A stretch of 64,000 nt of DNA, taken from assembly GCF_000143415.4 (NCBI RefSeq), contig NW_003314341.1, positions 457,137 through 521,136 of the forward strand, read 5' to 3'. The notes below the pieces were generated by a model. The model had not been told where the DNA came from, did no database searches, and worked only from the letters and a program-made list of their open reading frames with translations. Positions within the stretch are counted from its first letter, which is position 1; every line of letters starts with the position of its first letter. The translations under genes were made by a program, and so were the position numbers. This DNA is from Selaginella moellendorffii. Its lineage: Eukaryota > Streptophyta > Lycopodiopsida > Selaginellales > Selaginellaceae. Shown here piece after piece: positions 1 to 10,887 of the stretch.

Positions 1-2490
1 ATACCGATGGCTAAAGAAGATATTCCTAAGAAGGCTTTTCATACATCGTTTAGTTTATATAAGTTTTTGGTGATGTTGTTCGGTTTGAACAATGTTTCTA
101 AGACTTTCCAACAGATGATGGATGAGGTTCTTTGTGATATGTTGGAGATAACTAATAACTTCATCAATGATGTCTTAATCCACTCGGAAGAGACATGGGA
201 GGAACACGTCTATAATATTTGTAAAGTGTTAGATTGGCTACAGGAAGTTAGTTTAAAGCTGAAGTGGTTGAAGTGCGTGTTTAGGTCCAAGGACACAACT
301 TACCTTGGGCACCGTATTTCTTGTGAAGGTTTGCAAGTTAATCTAAGGATGACAAACTTATGATTATTCTAAAGTTCCCTACTCCGAAGTGTTTGAATGA
401 TGTGGAACACTTCCTGGGTAAGGTGCAATATCTCGGTCCTTTTTTGGATCATTTTTCTAATCATATTGCACCATTGTGAGCATTACTAAAGTCATTAACG
501 TCATCTTTCATTTTGTCTACAAACTGCAAGTGGGATTTCATGGATCTCAAGCAACTATTGATGACTCTTCTGGTTTTGGCATATTCTAACTACACTCAAC
601 TTTTCATTTTGCACATGGATGCTTCTGATATTGATCTTGGAGGTGTGTTGATGCAAGAGAGGCCGAGTGTGCCTGGTCAGTGCTATCCTATTACATATAT
701 AAGCTATACATTACAACCAATAAAGGTGAACTACTCCACAACAAAGAAGGAGTGTTTAGTAGTAATTTGAGATTTTGAGAAACTTCATGCATATCTACAT
801 GGTTCTTAGACATTACTAGAAGGTGATCATGCTGTTGTTCATTATTGAAGTGGAAAAACCTAGTTATTTGCACTATCTGGTGGGATTTGAAGCTTTAGGT
901 ATATGATTTTGATATTGTTTATTGCCTAGGGACTTTTATGGCTGATGTTGATGCCCTTTCTCGAACTCTTCTTCCTTCTTCACTCTCTTCTCATATTTTT
1001 TACAAGCTTGTTGTTTCAACATCTATAGAATTTCTAGATAAGGATTCTATGCTATCATCAGTTGTTGTATTTGACATTCAATGTCCACAAGGTGCAAAGC
1101 AAGATTTACTTTCTCTTAATAAAGTTTGTAAAGCTAAAAGATTGAGCTATGGATTCGAAGGCTTTGAGATGGGTTTGAAAATCCTGCATCACTTGCTAAT
1201 GACTTACCATTTTGGCATTTACATTCTCAATATCATTTTGAATACGGCTTTCTTTATTTTATGCATAGTTGTGTTTGGTGCCAATCTTGTAGTACTCCTC
1301 CTCGTGCTACTAAAGGATGGTTAGAGTCAATTGCAATTTCTCATTTGTTTGAGTTAGTGGTATTTGATCTTATGGGACCTTTTCCACGATCGACTGCAGG
1401 CAATGAGTATGTTATTATTGCTTCTGACTACTTGACTCACTAGGTGGAAGTTGATGCTTTTGCTAGCACCTCTACTCTTGCTAGTGCCTTTGCAACTACT
1501 GTTGGATACTTCTTCTTCAATCAAGTGGTGTTTCAACATTTTTGTCCAGAGCGGATTTTTTCGGATAATGTGTAAGCTCCTAAGTTTGGACTTCCCGGGA
1601 AGTCACCCAGCCCAGTACTATTCAAACCTAAGGATGTTTAACCTTAAATATCCTAAGACCCTTAACCGATTGGAAAAAGGGGGTGCACTCTTATTCATGG
1701 GCCCTTTCTCTTTATATTTGAACCCCATGATCGTCTCTCAAGTCGTTCCCTTTTGCTGCTTATATAATGGTCTTATATTTATGGATAAGGCATTTCATAT
1801 TTTGACGTCTCAATTGGGGATACACCACACTTTCATGAGTGTTTATCATCCATAGACAAATAATTTAGTGGAATGGCTTGTTCAAATATTCAAATGGATG
1901 ATCATGAAGTATGTAAACTATTTGGATTGGGATGGTCATTTGCCATCTCTTTAGTATGCATATGTCACAGAGGTGTAGAGTTTTGTTGGTACTTCACCAT
2001 ATAAACTCTTATATAGCCATGATCTAATATTACCAATGGAGTTAGGTTTACCTTTGCAATTACCATGAGTTGCCAATACTAAGTTGTGGGATTAATATTT
2101 GACAAGCATTTTTCTTCTTGTCTAAGTAGAGTTTGCTGAACACCTAAGCCACATACAAATGGGACAATAATGGCACTATTAACTCCCATCATTGTCCACT
2201 TGCGAAGTATAAAGTGGATGATTTGGTGTTAATCAGTTTTCCCCATCTTATAGTATATGGTTTATCTAAAGGGTAGTCAAAAGGATTATATCAAGTGTTG
2301 CAGCAAGTTGGACCACAAGTTTGAGGTTCGGCATAATGTTTAGTGAGTTGATCTTCCAAAAATTGTAACGTTATACAAAGGGATTAAAAACAATTAGTAC
2401 CACTTACCAATTCACTGATGCCTTCTCCTAATGTTCCTCCAAATCTCGGCCCATCTACAAGAGAACCCTAATAGTCTTCTATTATTCCAA
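1..2490 (+). mobile_element. Degenerate Ty3/gypsy retrotransposon (pol to 3' end)
   Basis: Reverse transcriptase core lies at 7-363, RNase H at about 513-780, the integrase zinc-finger and catalytic region at about 940-1560 and 1770-2060, and the pol tail to about 2480, where a purine tract (about 2490-2500) looks like a polypurine tract. Visible motifs are the FGL(N)N and F-I-N-D-V block of the RT palm, the LHMDASD block of RNase H, and MGPFPRS and YHP-TN of integrase. The first catalytic aspartate of the YxDD box is replaced by asparagine (FIND), and stops and frameshifts break every domain, so the copy is dead. The 5' part lies outside the window. The order RT-RNaseH-integrase is the gypsy order. 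A 194-bp element splits the integrase. Confidence 0.85.
1571..1764 (-). mobile_element. 5S-rRNA-bearing solo LTR (Cassandra-like TRIM), copy 1
   Basis: A 194-bp insertion starts TGTAAGC and ends GCTTATA on the plus strand. It is flanked by a perfect 5-bp duplication TAATG (1566-1570 and 1765-1769) and interrupts the gypsy integrase reading frame, which resumes after it. On the minus strand its middle matches the 3' half of plant 5S rRNA, including the internal Pol III control region (box C-like GGGTGACTTCCCGGGAAGT). LTRs carrying 5S sequence are the defining trait of Cassandra TRIMs. A near-identical copy is at 28067-28261. A 5S-derived SINE is less likely, because the ends are LTR-like and there is no A-rich tail. 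Confidence 0.82.
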
Positions 2491-2839
2491 GAGGAGGGGA
2501 TGATATAAAATCTAAGTTTACGGTTATGATGCCATATACTAATATTGGTGTAATGGGATTTTAGATAGTTGTCGAATTAGTTTCAATTCGGACCACTTGC
2601 TCTTGTATATAAATTAAAGTTTTTAGGTTAATTGATATGCACATTTTTTGTATTCCTTTTCCATATTCCATGCACTCACTTCACACTTATTGATTTCTTT
2701 TAGATTTTTAATGTTTTGGTTTCCTCTAAAATCTCTGTTATATTTTTCTCTCATGATTCCTAGGGAATCTGGAATCATGAATAACACTTTAAATGCCACA
2801 TCACCCACAACCCTGGGAGAGTACAAAACTAATCTGGGC
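2491..2839. other. AT-rich spacer, possible remnant gypsy LTR
   Basis: This follows the polypurine-like tract of the gypsy remnant and precedes the copia fragment. It may contain the 3' LTR of the gypsy element, but no second copy is present in the window to define its ends. No coding sequence is supported. Confidence 0.3.
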
Positions 2840-3765
2840 TAACAAGATTATAAGGAATGACTCCATAGATATGCTCTGCTTCAGTGGGAGCACCACAAGA
2901 AGCAAGCCAATCCACCACCTCTACCACCACCTGAGTTACCAGAGCTTCCTGAGGTGCTCACAGGTCCTCTTGCTGCAGAGTGGCAAGCCATAATAGACTC
3001 CAAGTATCAATCACTCTTGACAAATGACACTTGGACGCTAGTTCCAAAGCCAGCTGACAGACAAACCAAATGGCTATTTTAAGTACTAATCAGGTCGTTT
3101 GGTTCAGGTATATGGCCTGCAGATTTACACAATGGCTTAGATTTTACTGAGATGTACTCACCTGTGGTACATATGCTTGCTTTTTAGCAGCTCAATATGA
3201 TCTTGAGGTACATCAGATGTATGTACAGCGTTCCTGTATGAAGATCTCAATGAAGAAATCTTTATCCAGAAACCAAAGGGTTATCAGAAGCAGTTTGTCG
3301 CCTCAAGAAGCTTTATATGGTCTCAAACAATCTCCTAAAGCTTGGTTGGACAAATTTCTCAACTCTATTGGATTTTTTAGAAATGCTGCTAATCAGAAAC
3401 GTATTGAAAAGATGATGGCCCTTATTGCTTTACATGTTGATTTCGTCACAAACTGTCTTGCTTTTCTACAAAATATCAAAGAACAGATTTTTTTCTCAAT
3501 TTGAGATGGACAATCTCGGTGACATTAAGTTCTGTCTTGGTCTTAATATTATATGGGACCAGTTCCATAGGTGATGAAATTCTCAAATGGTTTCCTGTTT
3601 CCACCCTATGGAGGTTAACCTTTATTCTTCAACCATTTCCAACAACATCCATGACCGAAAGACAGCTACGCTATCACTATGTCCAGGAGCTTGTTCTCCA
3701 AGTTTGCTCAACCATGAGGCAGCTAGCTGATATACTGACCAAGTCTCTTCCATAAGATAAGTCTG
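2840..3765 (+). mobile_element. Degenerate Ty1/copia pol fragment
   Basis: Frameshifted fragments of the copia reverse transcriptase (RVT_2 type) are readable: WQAIIDSKYQSLL and DTWTLVPKP near 2970-3060, ALYGLKQSPKAWLDKF at 3310-3360, LHVDF near 3430, and the copia RNase H terminal signature RQLADILTKSLP at 3718-3755. Multiple frameshifts and stops show it is inactive. No LTR, primer site or integrase is recognisable around it. Confidence 0.8.
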
Positions 3766-3995
3766 GTTTCAATTGCAACAGTTTACAGTTGCAGGAGTAA
3801 CAGGAGCAGCCATGACATCAGTAAATCTAGGCCTGGGATTAGTGTAAATCCACGGGCCACATACCTGGGTTTAAACCAAACAACCTGATTCGCTGCGTTC
3901 CTCTTAACTCGAAATAACCATTTGGTTGACACCACTTGTTTGTCAGCTGCACATCACGAGCCTGCCATCTAAATTCTGTTGCTTTGGAGCTGGGC
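3766..3995 (-). mobile_element. Inverted copia RT fragment
   Basis: Read on the minus strand, this gives the same copia segment as the plus-strand fragment: KWLFRVKRN-like followed by VARGF-like residues. It therefore lies in inverted orientation directly against the end of the plus-strand copia copy. It is short and broken. Confidence 0.6.
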
Positions 3996-4029
3996 GTTTT
4001 TGTGTCAATCACGAACCGATGATGGAGCA

Positions 4030-4424
4030 GCCGTAGCTGGATATCACGATCGACGTCAATTTCATCTACGTCGTCGACTTGGATGCCCGAACTTTCTTTG
4101 TGGAGTCCTGATATGCTTCACAGGTTCGCACCTTCCATCCAAGCGTTGAATCAGTTTGGATGAACACACAGGATCGTGTATCGATGGACAAATTCCCAAA
4201 CAACTGGATGCGGTGGCTGCATGTTCCCACGCCATGGATGCCCACCGCAAGCTAAAAAGAATGTCCTTGAGAAGCTAAACAGTGATGAGAAATGGATCCT
4301 CCGATTCGTGGTCGACAAGCTCACCGCTCCATACCAGAGCTTCGAAGAGTGCCCCGAGTTTCTGCAGCTGATCCAGGACTATATGCTTGTGGAAGATGAC
4401 AATTCCGGCGCAGCTGCTGCGTAA
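4030..4424 (+). pseudogene. Unidentified gene remnant, 3' exons only
   Basis: Two coding-like stretches lie between the copia debris and the convergent carbamoyltransferase gene. One, at about 4037-4108, reads DITIDVNFIYVVDLDARTFF. The other, at about 4246-4424, ends in a stop after a segment with KWILRFVVDKLTAPYQ and an acidic, alanine-rich tail. Between them are splice-like CAG and GT sites and a further open segment. I cannot name the family. With no 5' exons or start visible next to retrotransposon debris, it looks like the tail of a gene truncated by insertion. It could also be the last exons of an intact gene with a long intron. Confidence 0.35.
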
Positions 4425-4575
4425 AGATTGAAAAGAGAGTGGAGCAGTTCCGTGAGCCTGGCCAGCAGAGGCACACGCTATCCAGGATGAAGGGACAATG
4501 GTTTCCAAAGTCTTGCTTCTTCCGTTCTACAATCGCGTTTGGCGAGTGTTTTATCATTTATGAACTTAGTTTCAA

Positions 4576-5910
4576 TCACCACCCAAGCAATAGCAACTTC
4601 AGCAACGCCATACGAATGAAAAGACCATTTTTGGCCTGTCTAAAATACGCAGCTCTTGGATCGACATCTACTTCTGTGGTAATCTGCACACACACGAAAC
4701 CAAATAAGACAACGAAACAAATGTGTGTGAGACAGATACCTCGTCAAGCCTGGGAAGAGGATGCAAAACAACGGCATGGCTTTGAAGCACATCCACTACT
4801 TTGCGGTCCACAATGTACTTTCCACGGGCCTGGTTGTAGAGCTCGATCTTGTCGCCAAATCTCTCGCGTTGAATGCGCGTCTGGTAAATGACATCGCATT
4901 TGGATGCCACTTCCATGAGATCCTTCGACTCTTCCCACTCTATGTTCTTGGAGGTAAGATACTCTTTGATATCATCCTTCACACAAGAAGCAAAGAGCTC
5001 GTAAGAAAACTCATGGGACTTCTTCTTCGTCTCCTCATACCTTCATCTTCACCACGTCTGGAGAGACGAAGTAGAACTTGACACCATCGTACTTGGCGAG
5101 CAAGTAGGCCAGAGATCGAACAGTTCTTCCGTTGGCAAGGTCCCCAACGAGCCCGACTTTGATCCCGTCGAGACGCCCGGTCTCTCTCTGAATCGTGTAA
5201 ACATCTAGCAGTGCCTGCCAAAGATCCAAGCGTTTTTCCTTACTCGATACAACGAAGGAAGCAAGAACTTTGAGCTACCTGCGTGGGATGCTGCCCAGGT
5301 CCATCGCCAGCATTGATCACTGGGATGCTCGACACAGCGGCAGCTTGCTTGGCAGCTCCACTCTCAAAGTGTCTCATCACGATTATATCCGAGTAGCCTT
5401 CCACCGTCCTGATCGTGTCTGATAGACATCTTTGAGCTTCCGAGATCGAAGAAAAACAATGGAGAGAGAGAACCAAACCTCACCTTCGAGCGTCTCCCCT
5501 TTGGCAGCCGACGAGAACTCGCGAGCATTCTCCGTGGTGAGCACTTCTCCACCCAGGCGCTTCATGGCCGACTCAAACGACAGCCTCGTCCTCGTCGATG
5601 GCTCGTAAAACAGCGTCGCCATGAGATATCCCTTGAGCATCGTGGAGCCGCCGCCGGATCTCCCCTCCACGATCGCCTCCATCTCCTTGGCCACGCCAAA
5701 GATCCCCTCCAGCAGCTCCCGGTCGAATTGCTGCGCCTCGAGGACGTGCTCCACCTCGAACTTCCGCCCTAGCATCACACCGCCGCTCGCATTCGCGGCC
5801 CTGGAGAATCCAACGCGACAATCCACGCGCTGCTGCCATCGCCGCCGCCGCCGATCATCCACATTCCACTGCGGCGACAATCCCTGGCGCGGCGCTAGAG
5901 CTACCTCCAT
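4576..5910 (-). CDS. PYRB: Aspartate carbamoyltransferase (ATCase), plastid-targeted
   Basis: It catalyses carbamoyl phosphate plus aspartate to carbamoyl aspartate, the committed step of pyrimidine synthesis, expected in plastids. Five exons on the minus strand: 5910-5484, 5418-5279, 5214-5041, 4976-4740 and 4683-4576. All junctions are GT-AG and in phase, giving 361 aa, a usual plant length. An arginine-rich transit-like leader covers about residues 1-45. The carbamoyl-phosphate site [12 protein letters not shown] is at 102-113, [10 protein letters not shown] at about 180-189, the aspartate-domain [11 protein letters not shown] follows in exon 3, and HPLPR is near 320. Introns are 56-65 nt. 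The start follows a telo-box leader and lies only 68 bp downstream of the PHD gene's stop. All catalytic motifs are intact. Confidence 0.95.
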
Positions 5911-5916
5911 CGCCCA

Positions 5917-5930
5917 AGGGTTTAGGGTTT
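5917..5930 (-). promoter_or_regulatory. Double telo-box in the PYRB leader
   Basis: AGGGTTTAGGGTTT on the plus strand (AAACCCTAAACCCT on the coding strand) sits 7-20 nt upstream of the PYRB start codon. Telo-boxes are common near the transcription starts of plant housekeeping genes. Here the motif lies within the 68-bp gap between two genes. Confidence 0.55.
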
Positions 5931-5978
5931 ATCAAAAGCATATCCAGGGAATAAGTGTGTTCTTCGTCTTCGTCCCTT

Positions 5979-8900
5979 TCACGAAGGTGGTCGTCTCCTC
6001 CTGGGAGCCACTTCCTCCTCGCCATCTCTACCAGGCCTGCTACTCGAAAACCCTCTGTCCCTCCTCCGCCTATCGTGATTCCTCTCTAACTCGACGTCAA
6101 ATCTCCCCGACGAGATCCGCCCAACGTCGCCAGGCCCAAGATCCCACCCCGAAGTTCGAGGCTCTCGCTGCGACTCCAGGCAATGCTGCTGCTGCTGCTG
6201 GTGATGGTGGTACTCCATCTCGAAAAACCTCCGCTCGTCTCTTCGATCACTCAAGCGCTTGAGCCCCGCGGGTGGCGACCTCTGGCCTCGCGGGGGTGGT
6301 GGCGGCAGCGGAAGCTTTGGAACCGACGACGCCGGAGACATCTCTCTCGCCGAGCTCGCGTACCCCGGAGGAGGAGACCGGCTGTGGTGCCTCAGACTCT
6401 TCCGAGGCGAGTCACTCCTGGACCTCGATCTCGATCGCCGACGGATGCTCGGGCTCCTCTCCCTGCGGTGATCCCATCTCTCCGGATGCGGCTCACCAAC
6501 GTAGCCACCACCTCGACCATCCGGCGCTGCTCTCATTGCCGGACTGTCCAAACTGTGACCACCACCGTAGCTCCTGTCAAACACCCCACGACTGCTTCGC
6601 AAGCCGGGGCTTACTCCCACCATTCCCATCCCGGGGCCGACTCTCAGCGCCGGACTCAAACCGATGCCTCTCCCTGGAGGAGCCATGGCTTCCGGGTCCG
6701 CTGCTCGAGTGGGATTCAGGATCAAGGGAGGAGGATTCCGTCCTGCTGCTGGAAATGGTCTTCCGCCACCACCCCGGACCACCGCCGCTCCTGGACTACC
6801 GGCCTTGGTGATGGTGCCGTCCGGTGCTACAACGAAGCCGCTACTCTCCACCTTTGCAGCGGCCACGGCGGCGGCGTTAGCTTGGCCGTGGGGACCAAAC
6901 CCGCCGCCACCCTCGGAGAAACGAGCTGGCGGAGAAAGGTGGTGCTTTGGACCCCACTGTCCCGGCGGAACCACGGAACCATTCATCCATGGTTCCGCTC
7001 TTCGAGGTACGAGTGGAGAGCTCGGACCACCCCGACTTCTACCACGTCCAAAATCGCGAGAGTAGAACCTGTCCGAATCGTACATCTCGTTCCTGCAAAG
7101 AGTAACAAAGCTTGAGTAGAGTTTCCAGATGCAAGAATGGGTCGGCTTACCTCTGATCGTGATGGTCGTGCCTACTCCACGCTGGATCCTCGTGTCTAAA
7201 CCTATCGTAGCTTTCAAACTGCGACACTCGGGAGCCTGCTGGTGGTCGTAAGCGATTGCCGGTCCAGGCATTTGGCCTCACACCACGCCTGAAAAGCTCC
7301 TTGGAAGCACGTAAAGCTTCTTCTGCTGTGTCGAAGCCTTCAGGAAGCTGATCCCATCCAGAAGCCTTTACCCGCCGCGTCGCGCCAACATTCTTCTCTG
7401 GTTTGGACTCTTCGTCGCCGCTAGCAGTAGGCTGACCTTCACCGCTTTTGTAATCACCTGACGAAGGACCTTCTTTGTTGTCGTTGTCAGATTCACGTTT
7501 GGCTTCGAGCTCGTGAATCTCTCCTTGTTCACCTTCGGAATCCCCTTCCGCTCGCGCCACCTTTTCATCCACTGTTTCCACCGGCTCATCTCCTTCCTCA
7601 GAGTCATCATAATCAACGTGCTCAGCATCACAGGCCTCTTCGGCCCAGTCCTCAGCAGTTATTTGACCCTCCTCCACTTTCTCAGCCTCCTCGACCTCCA
7701 CTCGCACTTTATCTGACTCGGGTTCTTCTTCCTCTTCGAACGTGTCATCCTCTTGAAAGACTTCTTTGTCCTCAGCTTCACCGGTCCTTTTCACCCCGGA
7801 GTCTTCAAAGGTCTTTGGATCATCATCCTTGGTGTCACCGTTTATATCCTCGACTGCCTCGGCCTGAGTTTGATCACTACTACCCTTAGCCGGTGACGGA
7901 AAAGAGTCAGGCTCCTGTTCCTGTTCCGGAGATGCTTGATAATCGGCAGTGTCCCCCTGGGCTTGACCTTCGTCTCTGGCATTATCAGCTTCATTTTTCT
8001 CTTCGGTGCTCTGCATGCTTGTCGCACACAACTCCTCGGTTGTCCTGTCTTTGGTTGCGGCTTCATCTGTATCGGACGTAGCATGCTCTGTGATGTTCCC
8101 AGAAACTATCTCTTGAGACTTCTCAGCACCTGCGTCGATGCAGTAATCAGGTCCATCTTCACACGGACGTTCCCACGCATCCATGCCTTTATTCAAGTCC
8201 CAGTGAGAGCGTTTGCCATGAGAGTCACCACTGTCAACGTCCTTCCTCATGCCGCCGTCTTCATCTCCATCAATATCCCTTCTAAAATTATCCATACGCT
8301 CGTAATCTTCATCCTTCACCAGATCATAATCGTGAAGCCCCGGCTCTTCTTCTTCTTCGACTTTGTTCTGAGTGCACTTTGGTAGTCTTTCGTCCACCAC
8401 TTTGTCTGACTCCAGCTTCCCATATCTGCTCCCTGAAAACTCGTCCCTGTTCACCTTTATCGACGGAGATGGAGACCTGGATGGTGGCGATGGAGACCGC
8501 ACAGAATCCATAATTTGTATCCTCCGCTTTTTTATTGGAACAGTGGACGCCGCATTACTAAAACGACCTCCCAAAAGACTGGCTTCAGGCTGGAATATGC
8601 ACAAGTCAGAGAGAATAGACAGTATGAACACAAGCCATACCTTTCTTGCTTCAACGTCTGCTTTTTCCTGTGCCTCGTGAGATTTTCCTGTGTGTACGCC
8701 TTCATCGGCTTCAGTTTTCCCTGGATGCGCCAGCGCACTACGCAATCTCTTGACGCACTTCGTAGAACTGGTGTCCGTAGCAGGGGCTCGTTTTGACGAA
8801 CGCTTGGATGCAGGAGGCTTGGCAGAGCCACAGGCGTGGCATGTGTGCGGCTGCTTACTTCGATCTTTCTGCGTCAAAACCTCCAGTGCTAGCGTGACAC

Positions 8901-10475
8901 AGCTAGGATGAGCAGAGACTGCAGCATTATCACATGTACATGGCTGTATCTGCACAGAAAAACCATAGCTGTAAATGCTTCTGTCCCAAAAATTCCGCGC
9001 GACAAATATCTGCTTCCTACAACTTTTCTACACCGACTGCCAAGCCTGCATGCCCCCTGTGAGACCTCTGAAACGACTATGCACTAGATTTCCTCCGAGT
9101 GGTTTCTATCCTGAGAGTTACCACCACGTACCATGGTTTCGAAATCTTCATTGTCTTCGCAGCCACAAAGGGAACAAACGGACTCATCTCCTGTGTCCCT
9201 CGCCTTTGGCGTGTTAGTCCAAGAATCTCCTGAATTTAGTAGTACCCTACCCTCCTCCTGCAACAAAAACCTGTCTGAGCATCGAGTGATTATAATGCTT
9301 TTCCCCTAGGACTGATGCGAACATCTGGAATCCCTGCTCAAGAACGCACAGGCAATCTCTCTATCATCCATCCATCCACCCATCCATCTCTCTCAAGAGG
9401 GAGCACAAAAAGCAAATCAGCTTTTTCCAAAGGCAAGTCTCAGGCAAAGAGGGCACGAAATAACTCCAGCTTCTGTGCACACGAAGGAAGCCACTTTTCC
9501 CTGTCAATATATCTATCCTGTGTGTTTTTCCCCACTCATCTGACGTGCATGCCTCGAAACTAACCTGTTCATCCATACTGATGACAAAAACCTCCTCTTT
9601 CTGCGCCCTCAGGCAGGCGGAGCAGATGTAATCCGCTGCTATCTGCAAGAGAGATCAAACATCTGTTTTAGCGTCCTTGAGCTGTGCAAAGGACCTCTTG
9701 TAGCATCCTGTTTTCTAAAAGCTATAATCCGAGGAGGGAGAAAAGACCACACCTGCGAGCTGGAGTCCAGACACTCCAGATGTTCCCGAGTAGAACACAC
9801 CTCACAAGTCACCATTTGACCTCTGCTACGGTTCTTCCCACACCTGCAATCCACCTTGTCCCCTTTGTCAAATCCCACCAGCGCGCTCGGGTGCTTGAGG
9901 CCCCGCTCGGCATCAAGCTCGTGCTGCTGCGACGATGGCATGCCCTCCATCGCCTGCTGCTGGTGCCGCTGCTCCCGCCACTGGCAAAACGCGGCGCTCC
10001 TCGCAAACAAGACCGCCCTCTTCACCAATTCCTCGTCGCCCGCGCTGCTGCTACTCCTAGATCGATCCCGTTGCTGCTTGGGCAATCTCCGGGGATGGAA
10101 CGACATGGCCCTCAGCTGCCCATTCGCGAGTCTGGACATGATCACGGCGAATCGAAGACCTGTCCACCTGTTTTGGCGGAGGCAAATGTAAGACCTGGTC
10201 CGATTATCGGATGGTACCCTATCCAGTCGCGACGACGCGCCCGTGTCCTCGCGGAGGAGGAATTTCTTGAATGCGGGCACGGCATCGGTGCTGGCGGCGA
10301 ACCACGCCGCATCGCCACAACCAAGATCATCCCCATCAAACCTCCGGATGCGCGTGGGATGCTGCCCCACATCCACCACCACGCTCATCTGCTTGCCATT
10401 GCCCGACTCCGTGACGCGCAGCACGCCCTTGGCGCTCGCGCTCGCCCCGACGCCCGCCTTCTTCCTCGCCTTCAT
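5979..10475 (-). CDS. PHD/RING-like zinc-finger protein with acidic and Arg/Ser-rich tail
   Basis: Six exons: 10475-9753, 9642-9565, 9257-9132, 8949-8641, 8589-7151 and 7092-5979. They join in frame with GT-AG introns to 1262 aa. A PHD finger spans about 208-256 (CRC-CEVC-HLEC-CSAC). A second Cys/His finger at about 295-350 is split across exons 3 and 4 (CSLCGCE, CTCDN, HPSC, CHACG). The middle (about 430-830) is highly acidic. A conserved-looking block GWDQLPEGFDTAEEALRASK precedes a proline/glycine-rich and Arg/Ser tail ([10 protein letters not shown]). This suggests a nuclear chromatin or RNA-linked protein; I cannot name the Arabidopsis orthologue with certainty. The first exon was begun at MKARKK because a telo-box leader lies just upstream. 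Confidence 0.85.
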
Positions 10476-10484
10476 CGCCCACAA

Positions 10485-10493
10485 AAACCCTAA
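10485..10493 (-). promoter_or_regulatory. Telo-box upstream of the PHD gene
   Basis: AAACCCTAA lies 9 nt upstream of the chosen start codon at 10475. It has the same type and placement as the motif before PYRB. Confidence 0.5.
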
Positions 10494-10705
10494 GTCACCG
10501 CCATGGTGGAGTGGGAGAAAACGAAAAAGGTCCGCTTTAGGTTTTCGCACCTTTGTTTTGCTTGCCGATAAAGAAGCGTGGAGCCGTCGGATGCAATCGA
10601 TCGTGCGGTATGTGGCGAGATTACGGTCGGCGCGGCTCGCAATGCGACTGACAAAAGCTGGCGGGGACCAATGGTGTGTGGACACCTAGCGCACTCTGGT
10701 TGGGC

Positions 10706-10711
10706 CACGTG
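10706..10711. promoter_or_regulatory. G-box CACGTG
   Basis: A palindromic G-box lies about 230 bp upstream of the PHD gene start, in the 412-bp gap to the PPR gene stop. G-boxes bind bZIP (including GBF) and bHLH factors. Function here is inferred only. Confidence 0.35.
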
Positions 10712-10887
10712 GGAGAATGGATTATCAAACCGGCGCTAGTCCTAGACCTTAGCATGTATAGCTAGCTAGGACCACTTTGTTTTTGGTTGACTGGAATGGA
10801 TCAATTCAAGAATATATTTCAGGGTTCTATCTGTAAGGATAGGAAGAACCTAGGAAGCTTTGGAATTTCTTGAACAGTGCTCGGGTT

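Noticed and set aside
6183-7115. Plus-strand ORFs over the PHD gene (5621-6262, 6183-7115, 6664-7065 and others)
   Set aside because: They are shadows of the GC-rich minus-strand exons, which have coherent zinc-finger and Arg/Ser features and proper splice sites.
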